From: Candidatus Binatia bacterium
GTDB taxonomy: Bacteria; Vulcanimicrobiota; Vulcanimicrobiia; Vulcanimicrobiales; Vulcanimicrobiaceae
Direction of reading: 5' to 3'
DNA: 64,000 nucleotides
NCBI GenBank assembly: GCA_035541935.1
Contig: DATKMJ010000068.1
Span: 1-64,000, forward strand
Part shown: positions 25,319 through 33,997 of the stretch, one piece after another
Numbering within the stretch: the stretch's first letter is position 1
Layout of the letters: each line of letters opens with the position of its first letter
Made by a program: the position numbers and the translations under genes
The notes under the pieces: generated by a model
Told to the model about the DNA's origin: nothing
The model's input: only the letters and a program-made list of their open reading frames with translations
The model's database searches: none

Positions 25319-26722
25319 GTGTTCTCCTCATTGGTCGGCCGACTTACCCTCATGTACTTGGGAGCGACCTTCGCGCTTTTGATCATTGAAGTGATTGCCC
25401 GGGCCGCCTCACAGGTTCAGGAGTTTCGACTCTATACCGAGATTACGATCCATCCGGCGCTCATCCAGGCGGTTGAGTACATGGGTCGAGAGCGGCGCCT
25501 GGGCCGCTCTCTCGAGGAAGCTGCGGCCGAAACCGCAGCTCGCTGGGGAAGGCCGCAATTCCGCATAGTTGTCGTGGACAATCTCGAGCGCGAGGTCTTC
25601 GAAAGCCCGCCGCCCGCTTCGTTTGGCAGTTTGTCCCCGATTATCATCGCGCTCGCGGCTGCGCCAAGCGTCTCGGCGCCCGTTCGGGGCGGTCATATCG
25701 CGATCACGAGCAATCCGTCGCTGCTTTACTATTGGATCACCAGCGATTTTAGGCGCATGCTCCCCTCATTGCTAATCGCCATCCTCATCGCTTATCTCTT
25801 TGCGCGTTTGATCGCCGTCCAAGCAACTCGGCCGGTACGCGCACTCAAGGAAGCGCTTCACGCGTTTTCCGAAGGGAGTTTTTCGCCCAGACCCGTGGCG
25901 ACGACGGGCTTATCGGACTTCGATGCTCTTAGTCTCGAATATAATGCCGCTGCAGTCCGCGTGCAGAAGGCCGTTCACGAACGCAATTTGGCAGCAGAGA
26001 ACATCCGGCACTTCATCTCAGATGCGGGTCACGAGCTAAAAACGCCGCTCACGATCATCATGGGTTATCTGGACGCCGTGTCCGAAGGTCTCGTAACCGG
26101 TCCCGAACGCGTCGAGCACGTAACGAAAAGGGCTCTCGGCGAATGTCGCCGCATGCGCGCTACGATCGAAAAGCTGATCTTGCTGGCCCACCTCGATCGC
26201 GATGACGCCAACGTCGCTACCGTCGAAGTCGCCGGCCTCGTGAACGAGCTTGCCGATGCAATGAGAGCAGACGCGCCGGGCCTACAAGTCGAAATCGCGC
26301 ACGAGGCGCGCGAAGCCAAGGTTGTCGCCGAGGTTAGTGAGTTACGCGAAGCAATCGTTAACGTCATCGAAAACGCGGTGAAATATGCTCCGGGATCTCC
26401 GATCGACGTGCATGTGTCGGCAACGGCTCACGCGGTCGTCATCGAGGTCGTGGACGCCGGTCCGGGAATGCCGCCGGACGACCGCGAGCGCGCCTTCGAG
26501 CGCTTCTATCGGGGAAGCACGCACGGCGATGTCGGGGGCTCCGGCTTGGGCTTGGCCATTGCAAAGCGTGCAGCCCAAAGGGCGAACGGCCGCATGACTC
26601 TCACCAGCGAGCTCGGGCGCGGGACTTCGGTGAAGTTCTACTTCCCTTTGTCAGAGGCCGGGTATCCACGAGGCGAACATTCCGGCGGCCGACAACAACA
26701 TGAGGCCGAACGTCAGCCATAG
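25319..26722 (+). CDS. Sensor histidine kinase
   Basis: A 467-residue inner-membrane kinase. Helix 1 at about 8-30, a periplasmic sensor of some 115 residues, helix 2 at about 147-167, then HAMP (TRPVRALKEALHAFSEG). HisKA has His238 in DAGHELKTPLTIIMG; the ATPase has N-box VIENAVKYAPG, DAGPGMPP and GGSGLGLAIAKRA. It should phosphorylate the regulator encoded 2 bp upstream. GTG start at 25319. Its last 24 codons, after FYFPLSEA, overlap the convergent NRAMP gene by 72 bp and are low-complexity (GGRQQHEAERQ), which looks like read-on beyond the usual kinase end. Confidence 0.92.
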   Translation: MFSSLVGRLTLMYLGATFALLIIEVIARAASQVQEFRLYTEITIHPALIQAVEYMGRERRLGRSLEEAAAETAARWGRPQFRIVVVDNLEREVFESPPPASFGSLSPIIIALAAAPSVSAPVRGGHIAITSNPSLLYYWITSDFRRMLPSLLIAILIAYLFARLIAVQATRPVRALKEALHAFSEGSFSPRPVATTGLSDFDALSLEYNAAAVRVQKAVHERNLAAENIRHFISDAGHELKTPLTIIMGYLDAVSEGLVTGPERVEHVTKRALGECRRMRATIEKLILLAHLDRDDANVATVEVAGLVNELADAMRADAPGLQVEIAHEAREAKVVAEVSELREAIVNVIENAVKYAPGSPIDVHVSATAHAVVIEVVDAGPGMPPDDRERAFERFYRGSTHGDVGGSGLGLAIAKRAAQRANGRMTLTSELGRGTSVKFYFPLSEAGYPRGEHSGGRQQHEAERQP

Positions 26723-27916
26723 CCACCGCGTGGCGACCTTCGATGCAACCCACTCGCCAAGGAGCGCCTGGCTTCGCGAGACGTGGATGATCGCATAAAC
26801 GAGCGGTACGGCCGCGACGCCGTTGCACACCGCCGCCCAGAACAAGGCCTTGATTGCATCGACGTGGAGCAGATCCATGATGCCGCCGGCCATCAGGCCG
26901 AGGAGAATTACCCCGTAAAAACCGGGGGCTTGGCGCAGCTTCAGATGCAAGCCTTCCGGGAAATTGAAGAGCTCGGCAACCATGTAACCTGAGGAACCGG
27001 CGATCACCGGCACCGCCAGAAGCCCGGTCCCGATAATTCCGTTCGCGAAAAGCGCGTAAGCAAGATTCCCGGCGAGCGGGCGAAGCGCCAACGCCGCGTC
27101 TTGAGCCGTCGCAATCGTACCGCCGTGCACGAAAATCGTCGCGGCAGAGGTGACGATGATGAAGAACATGATGATGTTGGAATAGATAGCGCCGGTATTG
27201 ACGTCCGCGTGCAAATCGGCAATGGCCTTTGCGCTCGGAGCCGGCGGCTTCTCTGCAGCGGAGTGGTCCTGTGCCTCCTCCACCGTCATCGACGCCTGCC
27301 AAAAGAATAAATACGGCGTGATGGTCGTGCCCAACACTCCGGTGAGCGTCGTCAGCCAGCTCGCCGTCCAGACAACGTGCGGAACGAGCGTAAAGCCGAG
27401 GATCTGCAGCCACGGGGGGTGCACGACGAACGCGGTGATAACGTAGGCGAACAGGCTGATGCATAACCACTTCACGATCCGTGCGAAGTGCCGGTACGAG
27501 TAGAAGACTTCGGCCACCACGATAACGCCCGTGAAGAGCACGACCCAGAATGGGGTCGGCATCGCCAGCAGCATATGCGCGCTGGCGGCCATTCCGTCGA
27601 TGTCGGCGCCGACGTTGAGGGTATTGGCAAACAGGACGAGTAACGCGAGACCCAGCACGACGGGGCGCGGCATAATGCCGCAGAGCGCCCGCATGAGACC
27701 GCCGCCCGTCACGGCGCCCACACGCGCGCAGACGCCGTCAATCACGGCCATCATCGGCGTCGTGATCAGCGCGCTCCAGAGCATCGTGTAACCAGCCGAG
27801 GCTCCGGCGATCGAGTAGGTCGATATCCCCGACGGATCGTCGTCCGAGGCTCCGGTGATCAATCCCGGACCCAAGCTCCTTAGGTACTGAATCCCCCGCT
27901 CGGCAATGCTTGCCAT
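26651..27916 (-). CDS. Divergent NRAMP-family divalent metal transporter
   Basis: About 421 residues with some eleven membrane helices. The helix 1 motif of classical NRAMP (DPGN) is replaced by SDDDPSGISTY, and the helix 6 motif (MPH) by GTTITPYLFFWQAS, so the metal-coordinating Met is absent. These changes are typical of the divergent branch that includes NRAMP-related magnesium transporters, so Mg2+ or Mn2+ is as likely as Fe2+. A cytosolic loop holds EKPPAPSAKA. ATG at 27916 was chosen; a TTG at 27958 would add 14 basic residues. Its 3' end overlaps the convergent histidine kinase by 72 bp. Confidence 0.88.
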   Translation of the reverse strand: MASIAERGIQYLRSLGPGLITGASDDDPSGISTYSIAGASAGYTMLWSALITTPMMAVIDGVCARVGAVTGGGLMRALCGIMPRPVVLGLALLVLFANTLNVGADIDGMAASAHMLLAMPTPFWVVLFTGVIVVAEVFYSYRHFARIVKWLCISLFAYVITAFVVHPPWLQILGFTLVPHVVWTASWLTTLTGVLGTTITPYLFFWQASMTVEEAQDHSAAEKPPAPSAKAIADLHADVNTGAIYSNIIMFFIIVTSAATIFVHGGTIATAQDAALALRPLAGNLAYALFANGIIGTGLLAVPVIAGSSGYMVAELFNFPEGLHLKLRQAPGFYGVILLGLMAGGIMDLLHVDAIKALFWAAVCNGVAAVPLVYAIIHVSRSQALLGEWVASKVATRWLWLTFGLMLLSAAGMFASWIPGL

Positions 27917-28126
27917 CAATCGTGCTCGTAATCTGCGGCTGCCGGCATATTGCTCCAATAATATTGCTTCATACGAAAGCCTGCAAGACAGTCGCGGCTC
28001 GCCTTCCCCCAGCTCGCCGCGGCCTAGCGGCCTGCACCTAGCCCGGAACTCTGACTCACTCCCAGCTCCCTGCGGCGTCTGCTACGTTACTGGCGTAGAA
28101 ACCCGCACGAACAAGGAGAACATCTC

Positions 28127-28504
28127 TTGTATAACACGAAGGACGCCATCGCAGTGGCGCGCAGCGATGCGCAGGCCCTGCACGCAAGAATCCAAGCCAG
28201 CACGACCAAAGATCACACCGCGATTCGCGCGAACGCAAGGAACGTCGCTGCCGTTGCGCGCGAGCTTGCGGCTTCGCTGAAGACGCTCGCAGATAGCCAG
28301 CAAGCCGACGCCAAACAGCATCTTCGCGATGCCGCCTCGGTACTCGAAAAGGCCGCGCAAGACGCCACAAAGCTCGACAGCGCCGAAGATGCCGACGTGA
28401 AGGCCAGGACCATATCGGCGCTCCAGCGAGCCCGGGCCGCCACGCAAAAGCTCAGCAAGGCCGTCGCCGCAAAGCGGGCATCGGCACAGCTCATCCACTC
28501 TTGA
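28127..28504 (+). CDS. Small Ala-rich helical protein
   Basis: A 125-residue Ala/Lys/Gln-rich helical protein (ARSDAQALHARIQAS, LAASLKTLADSQQADAKQHL, ARAATQKLSKAVAAKRASAQ). The start is TTG at 28127, supported by AAGGAG 8 bases upstream. It has no signal, Cys or Trp. Same type as the protein at 20453; function unknown, perhaps nucleoid- or stress-related. It is followed 17 bp later by the DUF1269 gene, so they form an operon. Confidence 0.65.
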   Translation: MYNTKDAIAVARSDAQALHARIQASTTKDHTAIRANARNVAAVARELAASLKTLADSQQADAKQHLRDAASVLEKAAQDATKLDSAEDADVKARTISALQRARAATQKLSKAVAAKRASAQLIHS

Positions 28505-28521
28505 GAAAGCAGAACAGAAAT

Positions 28522-29082
28522 ATGGACAACTACGTAGCGATCGTCTTCGACAACGACACAAAGGCCTACGATGGCCTTCACGCCCTCTGGAATCTCGACG
28601 ACAGCGGCGACATCACCGTACACGGCGCAGCGGTTATCCACCGCGACAGTTACGGCTACGTCGACGTCGCGACCAAGGATACGGATCCGGGCCTGCGTAC
28701 GGCGGTCGGCGTCGGTATCGGCGCGCTGCTCGGCGCGCTGGCAGGGCCGATCGGCGCGGCGGCCGGTGCGAGCATCGCCGCCGGAACTGCGGCGGGCATC
28801 GGAGCGGCAGCCGGCGGTCTTGCCGGGCTTACGGCAGATGCGGTCAAAGCCGACGAGCACGATCAGGCGGCATTTGAAACCGGCTTCGTGCTACCTCGCG
28901 GAAAATCGGCCGTCATTGCCGAGGTCTCCGAAGATTGGACAACGCCGATCGACAACATGGCAAAACGCCTTGGTGGGGCGGTCTTCCGCCGCTCCAAGAG
29001 CGACATTCGAGGTGACGCCTGGGACGGCGACTACTCCGATTATCTTTATCCCTACGACTACCAGCCCCAGTTCGCCGCATAA
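28522..29082 (+). CDS. DUF1269-type membrane protein
   Basis: A 186-residue protein. The N-terminal alpha-beta part (MDNYVAIVFDNDTKAYDGLHAL, VHGAAVIHRDSYGYVDVATKD) and the central Gly/Ala-rich hydrophobic segment (GVGIGALLGALAGPIGAAAG to GLAGLTADAV, about residues 65-112) match the DUF1269 family, whose glycine-zipper segment inserts in membranes. The C-terminal half returns to soluble strands (GKSAVIAEVSEDWTTPIDNM) and an acidic, Tyr-rich tail (DGDYSDYLYPYDY). ATG at 28522. A perfect hairpin follows the stop. Confidence 0.8.
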   Translation: MDNYVAIVFDNDTKAYDGLHALWNLDDSGDITVHGAAVIHRDSYGYVDVATKDTDPGLRTAVGVGIGALLGALAGPIGAAAGASIAAGTAAGIGAAAGGLAGLTADAVKADEHDQAAFETGFVLPRGKSAVIAEVSEDWTTPIDNMAKRLGGAVFRRSKSDIRGDAWDGDYSDYLYPYDYQPQFAA

Positions 29083-29093
29083 GCTAATCTAAA

Positions 29094-29131
29094 GCGCGGA
29101 CATGTTGCCCCCAAGGGCAACATGTCCGCGC
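29094..29131. repeat. Perfect 17-bp inverted repeat with 4-base loop
   Basis: GCGCGGACATGTTGCCC (29094-29110), loop CCAA, then the exact complement (29115-29131). It lies between the DUF1269 stop and the M48 peptidase ribosome site (GAGGA at 29136). No U-tract follows. It could end the upstream transcript or form a stable 5' structure for the peptidase mRNA. Confidence 0.75.
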
Positions 29132-29148
29132 GCCCGAGGAACAATACT

Positions 29149-29976
29149 ATGCGCTTTCTTAATATGTGGAGCGTTTGGATCATCGTCTGCGCAATCGGTT
29201 TGGTTGGCCTTCTCTCTTCCGCCGCTTCGGCCCAAGAGCCGGCAAACGCGGCGCGCGAACACGACCAGGAGATGCAAATGGGCGCGCAGCTTTTCGATCA
29301 GCTCAAGTCCGAGGGAGAGATCGTCTCGGAATCACCGCTGTACGGAGTCCTCGCACCGCTCTCGAGTGCGATAACGAAGGTCGTCGAACCGAAGTACGGC
29401 TACCCCATTCACTTTTACATCGTGCACGAGACGCAACCGAATGCGTTTGCTGCCCCGGGCGGCAACATCTATGTGACGGATTCGCTCTTTTACTTCGTTA
29501 AGAACACCCAGGAGCTTTCCGGAACGCTGTGCCACGAGACGTCTCATCTACTTCACGACGATTCCATGGCACTGCTACAGAAAGACGCAGATATTCGCGC
29601 TCGAGCGATCGCCGCGACGATCCTCCTGGGCCCAACCATGAGGACCATCCTATTGGCAACGGCGATCGGCGAGCTGGACTCGCTTCATTATTCTCGAGAA
29701 GCCGAAGAACAGGCGGACCTCACCGGCTCCGATACGTGCGCTGCCGCCGACTACAACCCGTGGGGACTCGTTTGGCTTTTTAAGGACTTCTCGAACGCCG
29801 ATATGAAGCAGCCGCCCGAGATCCTCTCGAATCACCCCGATTTCCAGCATCGCATCGCGGCGCTCGAGGAGCATTTCAAAGAGGACCCCGTCGTGTTCGC
29901 GCGCTTCAACAACATGGAGAGCACGGCAACGCCGCTGCATGTCCCCAAGGACGAGGCCGAAAAGTTCCTACGCTAG
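29149..29976 (+). CDS. M48-family metallopeptidase (exported)
   Basis: About 275 residues. The signal [29 protein letters not shown] targets the periplasm. The zinc motif HExxH is HETSH (in [14 protein letters not shown]), with the third ligand Glu in the downstream [14 protein letters not shown], and [17 protein letters not shown] before it, the M48/BepA-YfgC pattern. It probably degrades or quality-controls envelope proteins such as misassembled barrels; an Omp85-like gene lies 1.5 kb away. ATG at 29149 has GAGGA 8 bases upstream; an ATG at 29122 lies inside the hairpin. It overlaps the convergent kinase gene by 9 bp. Confidence 0.88.
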   Translation: MRFLNMWSVWIIVCAIGLVGLLSSAASAQEPANAAREHDQEMQMGAQLFDQLKSEGEIVSESPLYGVLAPLSSAITKVVEPKYGYPIHFYIVHETQPNAFAAPGGNIYVTDSLFYFVKNTQELSGTLCHETSHLLHDDSMALLQKDADIRARAIAATILLGPTMRTILLATAIGELDSLHYSREAEEQADLTGSDTCAAADYNPWGLVWLFKDFSNADMKQPPEILSNHPDFQHRIAALEEHFKEDPVVFARFNNMESTATPLHVPKDEAEKFLR

Positions 29977-31488
29977 CGCCCCGGGTGGCGCACCTTCTCC
30001 GTAGGGCGGCAGCCTAACGCAAAATGTTGCGCCCGGCCCGACGTTGCCGGAGGCCGACAGCCGCCCTCCATGAGCCTCGACGATAGAGCGGCAGATCGAG
30101 AGCCCCATGCCCATGCCCCTCGATTTCGTGGTGAAGAAGGCCTCGAACAGCCGCTCTGCGTCTTCGACCGCGAACCCGACGCCGGAGTCCTTCACGGATA
30201 TTAGCACTTGGCCGGCTTCGTCAAGCTGTGTCTGGATCACCAGTTCGCGTGGTCGACCGACGGCGGACTGCATCGACTCGACGCCGTTGATCACAAGGTT
30301 GATCATCACTTGCTGGAGTTGGACTCGGTCGGCAAGGACTTCGGGCAACAGCGTCGCGAGCTCCACGCGCAGCGACACCTGGTGCCTGGACAACTCGCGC
30401 TGCACCAAAGCGATGGCCTCGTTAACGACGCCGTTTGCGTCGAGCGCGGTCTTCTCGTTGCTCTTGCTCGCTAGCGCTCGGACGCGCTGCGTCACAATAC
30501 ACGCGCGGCGACAGTCCGCGGTAAGCCGTTCAAGGGCTTCGCGCGCTTTATCCGGCTCGATGCCTTCCAGCCAATGGCGGCAGAGTTCGGCATTGCCGAG
30601 CGCAGCCGTGAGCGGCTGGCTCACTTCGTGGGCGATAGAAGCGGCCAGTTCGCCCAGGGTTGTCACCCGCGTGATATGCGCGAGTTCTGCCTGAGCCTCG
30701 TGCCAGGCTTCTTCGGCCCGCTTGCGGTCCTCGATATCGGTGCGCGTGCCGTACCACCGCACGACGCGCCCCTGCTCGTCCCGCAGTGGATTATCTCGGA
30801 TCAGAAACCAACGATACCGGCCGCCTTTTCCGCGTATTCGGGCCTCCATCTCAAAAGGAGCGCCGTCGGAGAGCGCCCGCTCGCGAAGTGCCTGTAACCT
30901 CTTGAGATCTTCGGGATGGAAGATTTTGGCAACCGCGTCCTTTGACTGCGCCTCCTGTGGCGTAAGACCGGTGTATTCCAGTTCTCGCCGGTTCGCGAAA
31001 AGCGGGCTCCAGTCCGAGCCGAAAACGAATACCTGCTGGGGAATGACATCGACGAGCTGACGCAGTTCTTCTTCCGCGCGCCTCTTGTCGGACACGTCCC
31101 GTATGACACTCAAGAACAGCCGGCCGCCGGCCGTTTCCACCGGACTAAGCATGATGTCGACCGGAAATTCGGCGCCATCCTTGTGCCGGCCGTACAGTCC
31201 CAAGCCTTTGCCCATCGGGCGGATGCTGGCGTGCGCGCTATAGACTCCCCGGTAGCTCGGATGCGCGGCACGGAATCGCTCCGGCAAAAGGATCTCGACG
31301 AGGTGCCCGAGCAGTTCCGTGTGCGAATACCCGAAAAGGCGTTCGGCTTGCGAGTTCACGTTGCTGATTCGGCCGGCAGCATCGATCACGACGATCGCAT
31401 CCGGAGAAAACTCGAAGAATTTTTCGAATATCGCCTGGGCTACTTCTCGCTCCTGGAGTGGGCCGGCGTCGCGTGCTTCGGCAGGCAC
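29968..31488 (-). CDS. PAS-PAS sensor histidine kinase (FixL-like, soluble)
   Basis: A 506-residue soluble kinase. PAS 1 about 20-135 ([38 protein letters not shown]), PAS 2 about 145-258 with PAC end ([36 protein letters not shown]). HisKA-type dimer helix with His287 in [16 protein letters not shown], then ATPase with [16 protein letters not shown] and [18 protein letters not shown]. The His region is of the FixL/NtrB sort. No haem His is certain in PAS 1, so the ligand is unknown. GTG start at 31488. No response regulator is adjacent. Confidence 0.9.
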   Translation of the reverse strand: MPAEARDAGPLQEREVAQAIFEKFFEFSPDAIVVIDAAGRISNVNSQAERLFGYSHTELLGHLVEILLPERFRAAHPSYRGVYSAHASIRPMGKGLGLYGRHKDGAEFPVDIMLSPVETAGGRLFLSVIRDVSDKRRAEEELRQLVDVIPQQVFVFGSDWSPLFANRRELEYTGLTPQEAQSKDAVAKIFHPEDLKRLQALRERALSDGAPFEMEARIRGKGGRYRWFLIRDNPLRDEQGRVVRWYGTRTDIEDRKRAEEAWHEAQAELAHITRVTTLGELAASIAHEVSQPLTAALGNAELCRHWLEGIEPDKAREALERLTADCRRACIVTQRVRALASKSNEKTALDANGVVNEAIALVQRELSRHQVSLRVELATLLPEVLADRVQLQQVMINLVINGVESMQSAVGRPRELVIQTQLDEAGQVLISVKDSGVGFAVEDAERLFEAFFTTKSRGMGMGLSICRSIVEAHGGRLSASGNVGPGATFCVRLPPYGEGAPPGALA

Positions 31489-31507
31489 CCCTAGTTTTTT
31501 CGACGAC

Positions 31508-32850
31508 CTAGAACGTCTGCCCCTTGAGGCCGAACCACAAACGGGCGCCCTGCGAACCGTAGGCGAGATCGAGTCGCATTAGGCCTCCGTGGGCGATGCC
31601 GATTCCCGAGCCCGCCTGCCATTGGAAGGTGGGCAAGGCCCACGGCTGCTCTCCGTCGCGGACACGGCTCGCCGCCGTTTCGGTGAAAAAGGCGACTTTG
31701 AGCATCTGAGGTAGCGCGTCGTTTGCCCGATACTCCGCCGTTAACGTTTGCGCGTCGGTACCGCAGAACGCTTTAGGGTAGGCCCGCGCGCTGCCGCAGA
31801 CCAAGAAGCTGTCGGGCAGAACCCCGCCCGTGCGCGCCGCGGCGACGTGAAGCGCGAGCGTCGATGAGCCAAGCGCGATGTAACGCACCATGTCGGCAAT
31901 GGACACCTGATACTCGTTTGTTGCTCCAAGCGACCCGATTCCATCGACGACTTCGAATCGGTACTGCATCTCACAATACGGAGGATACGACTGCGCAGCG
32001 GCACCGGTGCAGTTGTGGGCGACGCCGGCCTCCAAGAGCGTATTGCGCGCCGGCGCTTGGTACGTGGAGTAGATTGACGGCGCGACGATACCGCTCCGTT
32101 CGGCATTGGTAGAATGGAGCTGACGCGCGGCGAACTCGAACTGCGTACCGTTCGTTGCGCGCAGGAGATACAGCGCTTCCGTTCCGGCCGTCCAGCTGTA
32201 GACGTTTATCGCCAGCGGCTGACTCGCCCGGTACACTCGCTGCCCCCAAACACGTCGGCGCCGAAATCTCCCTCGCGCCCTCCTACGGGATCGACGTACG
32301 CCAGCGTGGTCCACAGTAGACGAGCCAGGTTTGCCGGCCCGTTCGTCAGCCCGTATGCAAGGAAGGTGGTGCCGCGATGATCGATCGGCGGCGATCTCGC
32401 GCCGAGGCCGACTCCCGGAACGGGCGAGAGTGGCTGATCGGCGTAAAACGGACGGATGACAGGTTGGAGCCACTCCGCGGCGACGCTCCAACGGAGCGTG
32501 ACTGCATTCGCGTCGCTGCCTCTCGCGATAAGAAGACGCGGGCGAAATCCGCCGAGCCTTACCAGATTATCGTAATCGCGATTCACCGCCGCCTGCTCGA
32601 GCAGTGATCCTTTTCGAAGCGAGAGATACCGGTCGACCGCCTCCGGCCCGATCACGCCGGATGTATCGATGCTCACCTCTTCGATGGTCGCTCCAATTTG
32701 CGAAGGCGCGATCTTTGGAGCGGCCGGAACAGACTCGAGCGCTCGCGGAAGGCTACGCAGGGTTTGCGGGATACTCTGCCCGCCGGCGCGCCATGGTACG
32801 CCGAGCAACGCCGCCGCCAACAATAACGGCGCGCCGGCACGAGCGTACAT
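31508..32850 (-). pseudogene. Omp85-like outer-membrane protein gene with frameshift
   Basis: The first reading frame (32850 to about 32245) has a Sec signal (PLLLAAALLGVPWRAGGQ), a POTRA-like domain (IEEVSIDTSGVIGPEAVDRY, LLEQAAVNRDYDNLVRLGGF) and early barrel strands up to GADVFGG. It then runs out of homology. From there a second frame continues the barrel ([65 protein letters not shown]), ending in Phe as barrels do. The two join if one base is added in the C5 run at 32243-32247 (G5 on the coding strand). Combined length is about 447 residues, short for Omp85. It may be a real mutation, phase variation or an assembly error. Confidence 0.65.
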
Positions 32851-32891
32851 TAGGCCCGCGGCATTCTTAGAGTCCTCTGCCGCCGAATCCC

Positions 32892-33125
32892 TTACTTGCT
32901 GCTTGCGAGAGCGCTCTTGGCGCTTGCGATCGATTCGTTCAAATGAGCCTGCAGCTCGGCGCCTTCGTTCTCGAGCGCCTTTTTTCCGTGACCAGCGGCT
33001 TCTTCGAGCTTCGCAATGGTCTCTCGCGCTCGTTGCTTGGCCTGTTCGTCTTGCTTGGCGGCTGCGCCCTTCTACTCATCGTGGAGCGCGCTAAGCTGTT
33101 CCTCGATCGACTGGGGCTTGGACAT
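32892..33125 (-). pseudogene. Small helical protein gene with in-frame amber codon
   Basis: A clean ribosome site (AAGGAG) and ATG at 33125 open a frame of 77 codons: MSKPQSIEEQLSALHDE, then TAG at 33072-33074, then KGAAAKQDEQAKQRARETIA and a further helical run to LASSK and TAA. The sequence on both sides of the TAG has the same Ala/Glu/Lys-rich coiled-coil character with no frame change, so the TAG breaks one gene, or is read through. It is of the same type as the genes at 20453 and 28127. No suppressor tRNA is seen in the window. Confidence 0.6.
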
Positions 33126-33324
33126 GGTTCTTAACTCCTTACTTCAATGTGCTTTCCTGTCGAACTAGAGCGCATTGGGGCCGCCGAATGCAGTGACTGC
33201 TACCACCTCCCAGTCTCACGCGCCATTTGTTACTCTAGTCGGGCAGTCATTCGTCCGAAAGGAGCGACGAGGCTAGTTCGAGCATGCTTCCACACCTTCG
33301 CCTTTAAGGAGCTGAGAACGCCCG

Positions 33325-33987
33325 ATGAAATCACCAAGACTTTATATGCTCGGCGCGATACTGGCGGTACTGGCGTTTCGTGTGGGCTGCACCGCCGCGT
33401 TCGCCGGGACCGCGCTGAGCGGTGACCAAATTCTGGCGCGCGCCGCGGTCGCCCCTGGCTTGACCTCGTATTCGGTTCCCATCCACTTCGACGTTCATAT
33501 GCATCGGCCGCTCAGCATCACGACCAGCGTCGAGGGGATCATGTATTACAAAGCTCCGGCACAAGCGGCGTTGGTAATCACTAAGATCCCGTCGATCATC
33601 GGCAAATTTTTTAAGGGCTCGTACAGCCTTGATATGATCCCCCAAACCTGGCCGTCCAAGTATACCGTCACCTCGGTCGAGCAGACGGAAATCGACGGTG
33701 CCAGCACCTATATGCTAGAATCCGTTCCTAAGTCCGACTCTTCGGTAGATCGCGTGGTCTTTGGCGTGATGCAAGCCGATTACGCGCCGGTCTCGGTGGC
33801 CTGGCACTATCGAGACGGATCTTCGATCAACGTGTCGATGCAGAACCAGCATTTGTCAGGCTATACGCTTGCGCAGACGGAGTCGATAACCGTAAACATG
33901 CCGCAGTTCGGCCTGAACGCCACCGCCAATTACGGCAGCTACGCGTTGAACGCTTCGGTTCCAGACTCGGTATTCGTCACGCAGTGA
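33325..33987 (+). CDS. Exported LolA-like hypothetical protein
   Basis: A 220-residue exported protein with signal MKSPRLYMLGAILAVLAF and cleavage near AFAGT. The mature domain reads as a long antiparallel sheet (YSVPIHFDVHMHRPLSITTSVEG, MYYKAPAQAALVITK, YTVTSVEQTEIDGASTYMLESVP, RVVFGVMQADYAPVSVAWHYRDG, INVSMQNQHLSGYTL), which resembles LolA/LppX or DUF-type lipoprotein-carrier folds. The assignment is by pattern. AAGGAG lies 13 bases upstream of ATG. The gene converges with the XRE-NB-ARC regulator. Confidence 0.6.
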   Translation: MKSPRLYMLGAILAVLAFRVGCTAAFAGTALSGDQILARAAVAPGLTSYSVPIHFDVHMHRPLSITTSVEGIMYYKAPAQAALVITKIPSIIGKFFKGSYSLDMIPQTWPSKYTVTSVEQTEIDGASTYMLESVPKSDSSVDRVVFGVMQADYAPVSVAWHYRDGSSINVSMQNQHLSGYTLAQTESITVNMPQFGLNATANYGSYALNASVPDSVFVTQ

Positions 33988-33997
33988 CCTCGACGGC

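Noticed and set aside
32943-33134. Hydrophobic plus-strand frame of 63 codons
   Set aside because: It is the complement of the amber-interrupted helical gene; its hydrophobic look comes from Lys/Glu-rich codons on the other strand.
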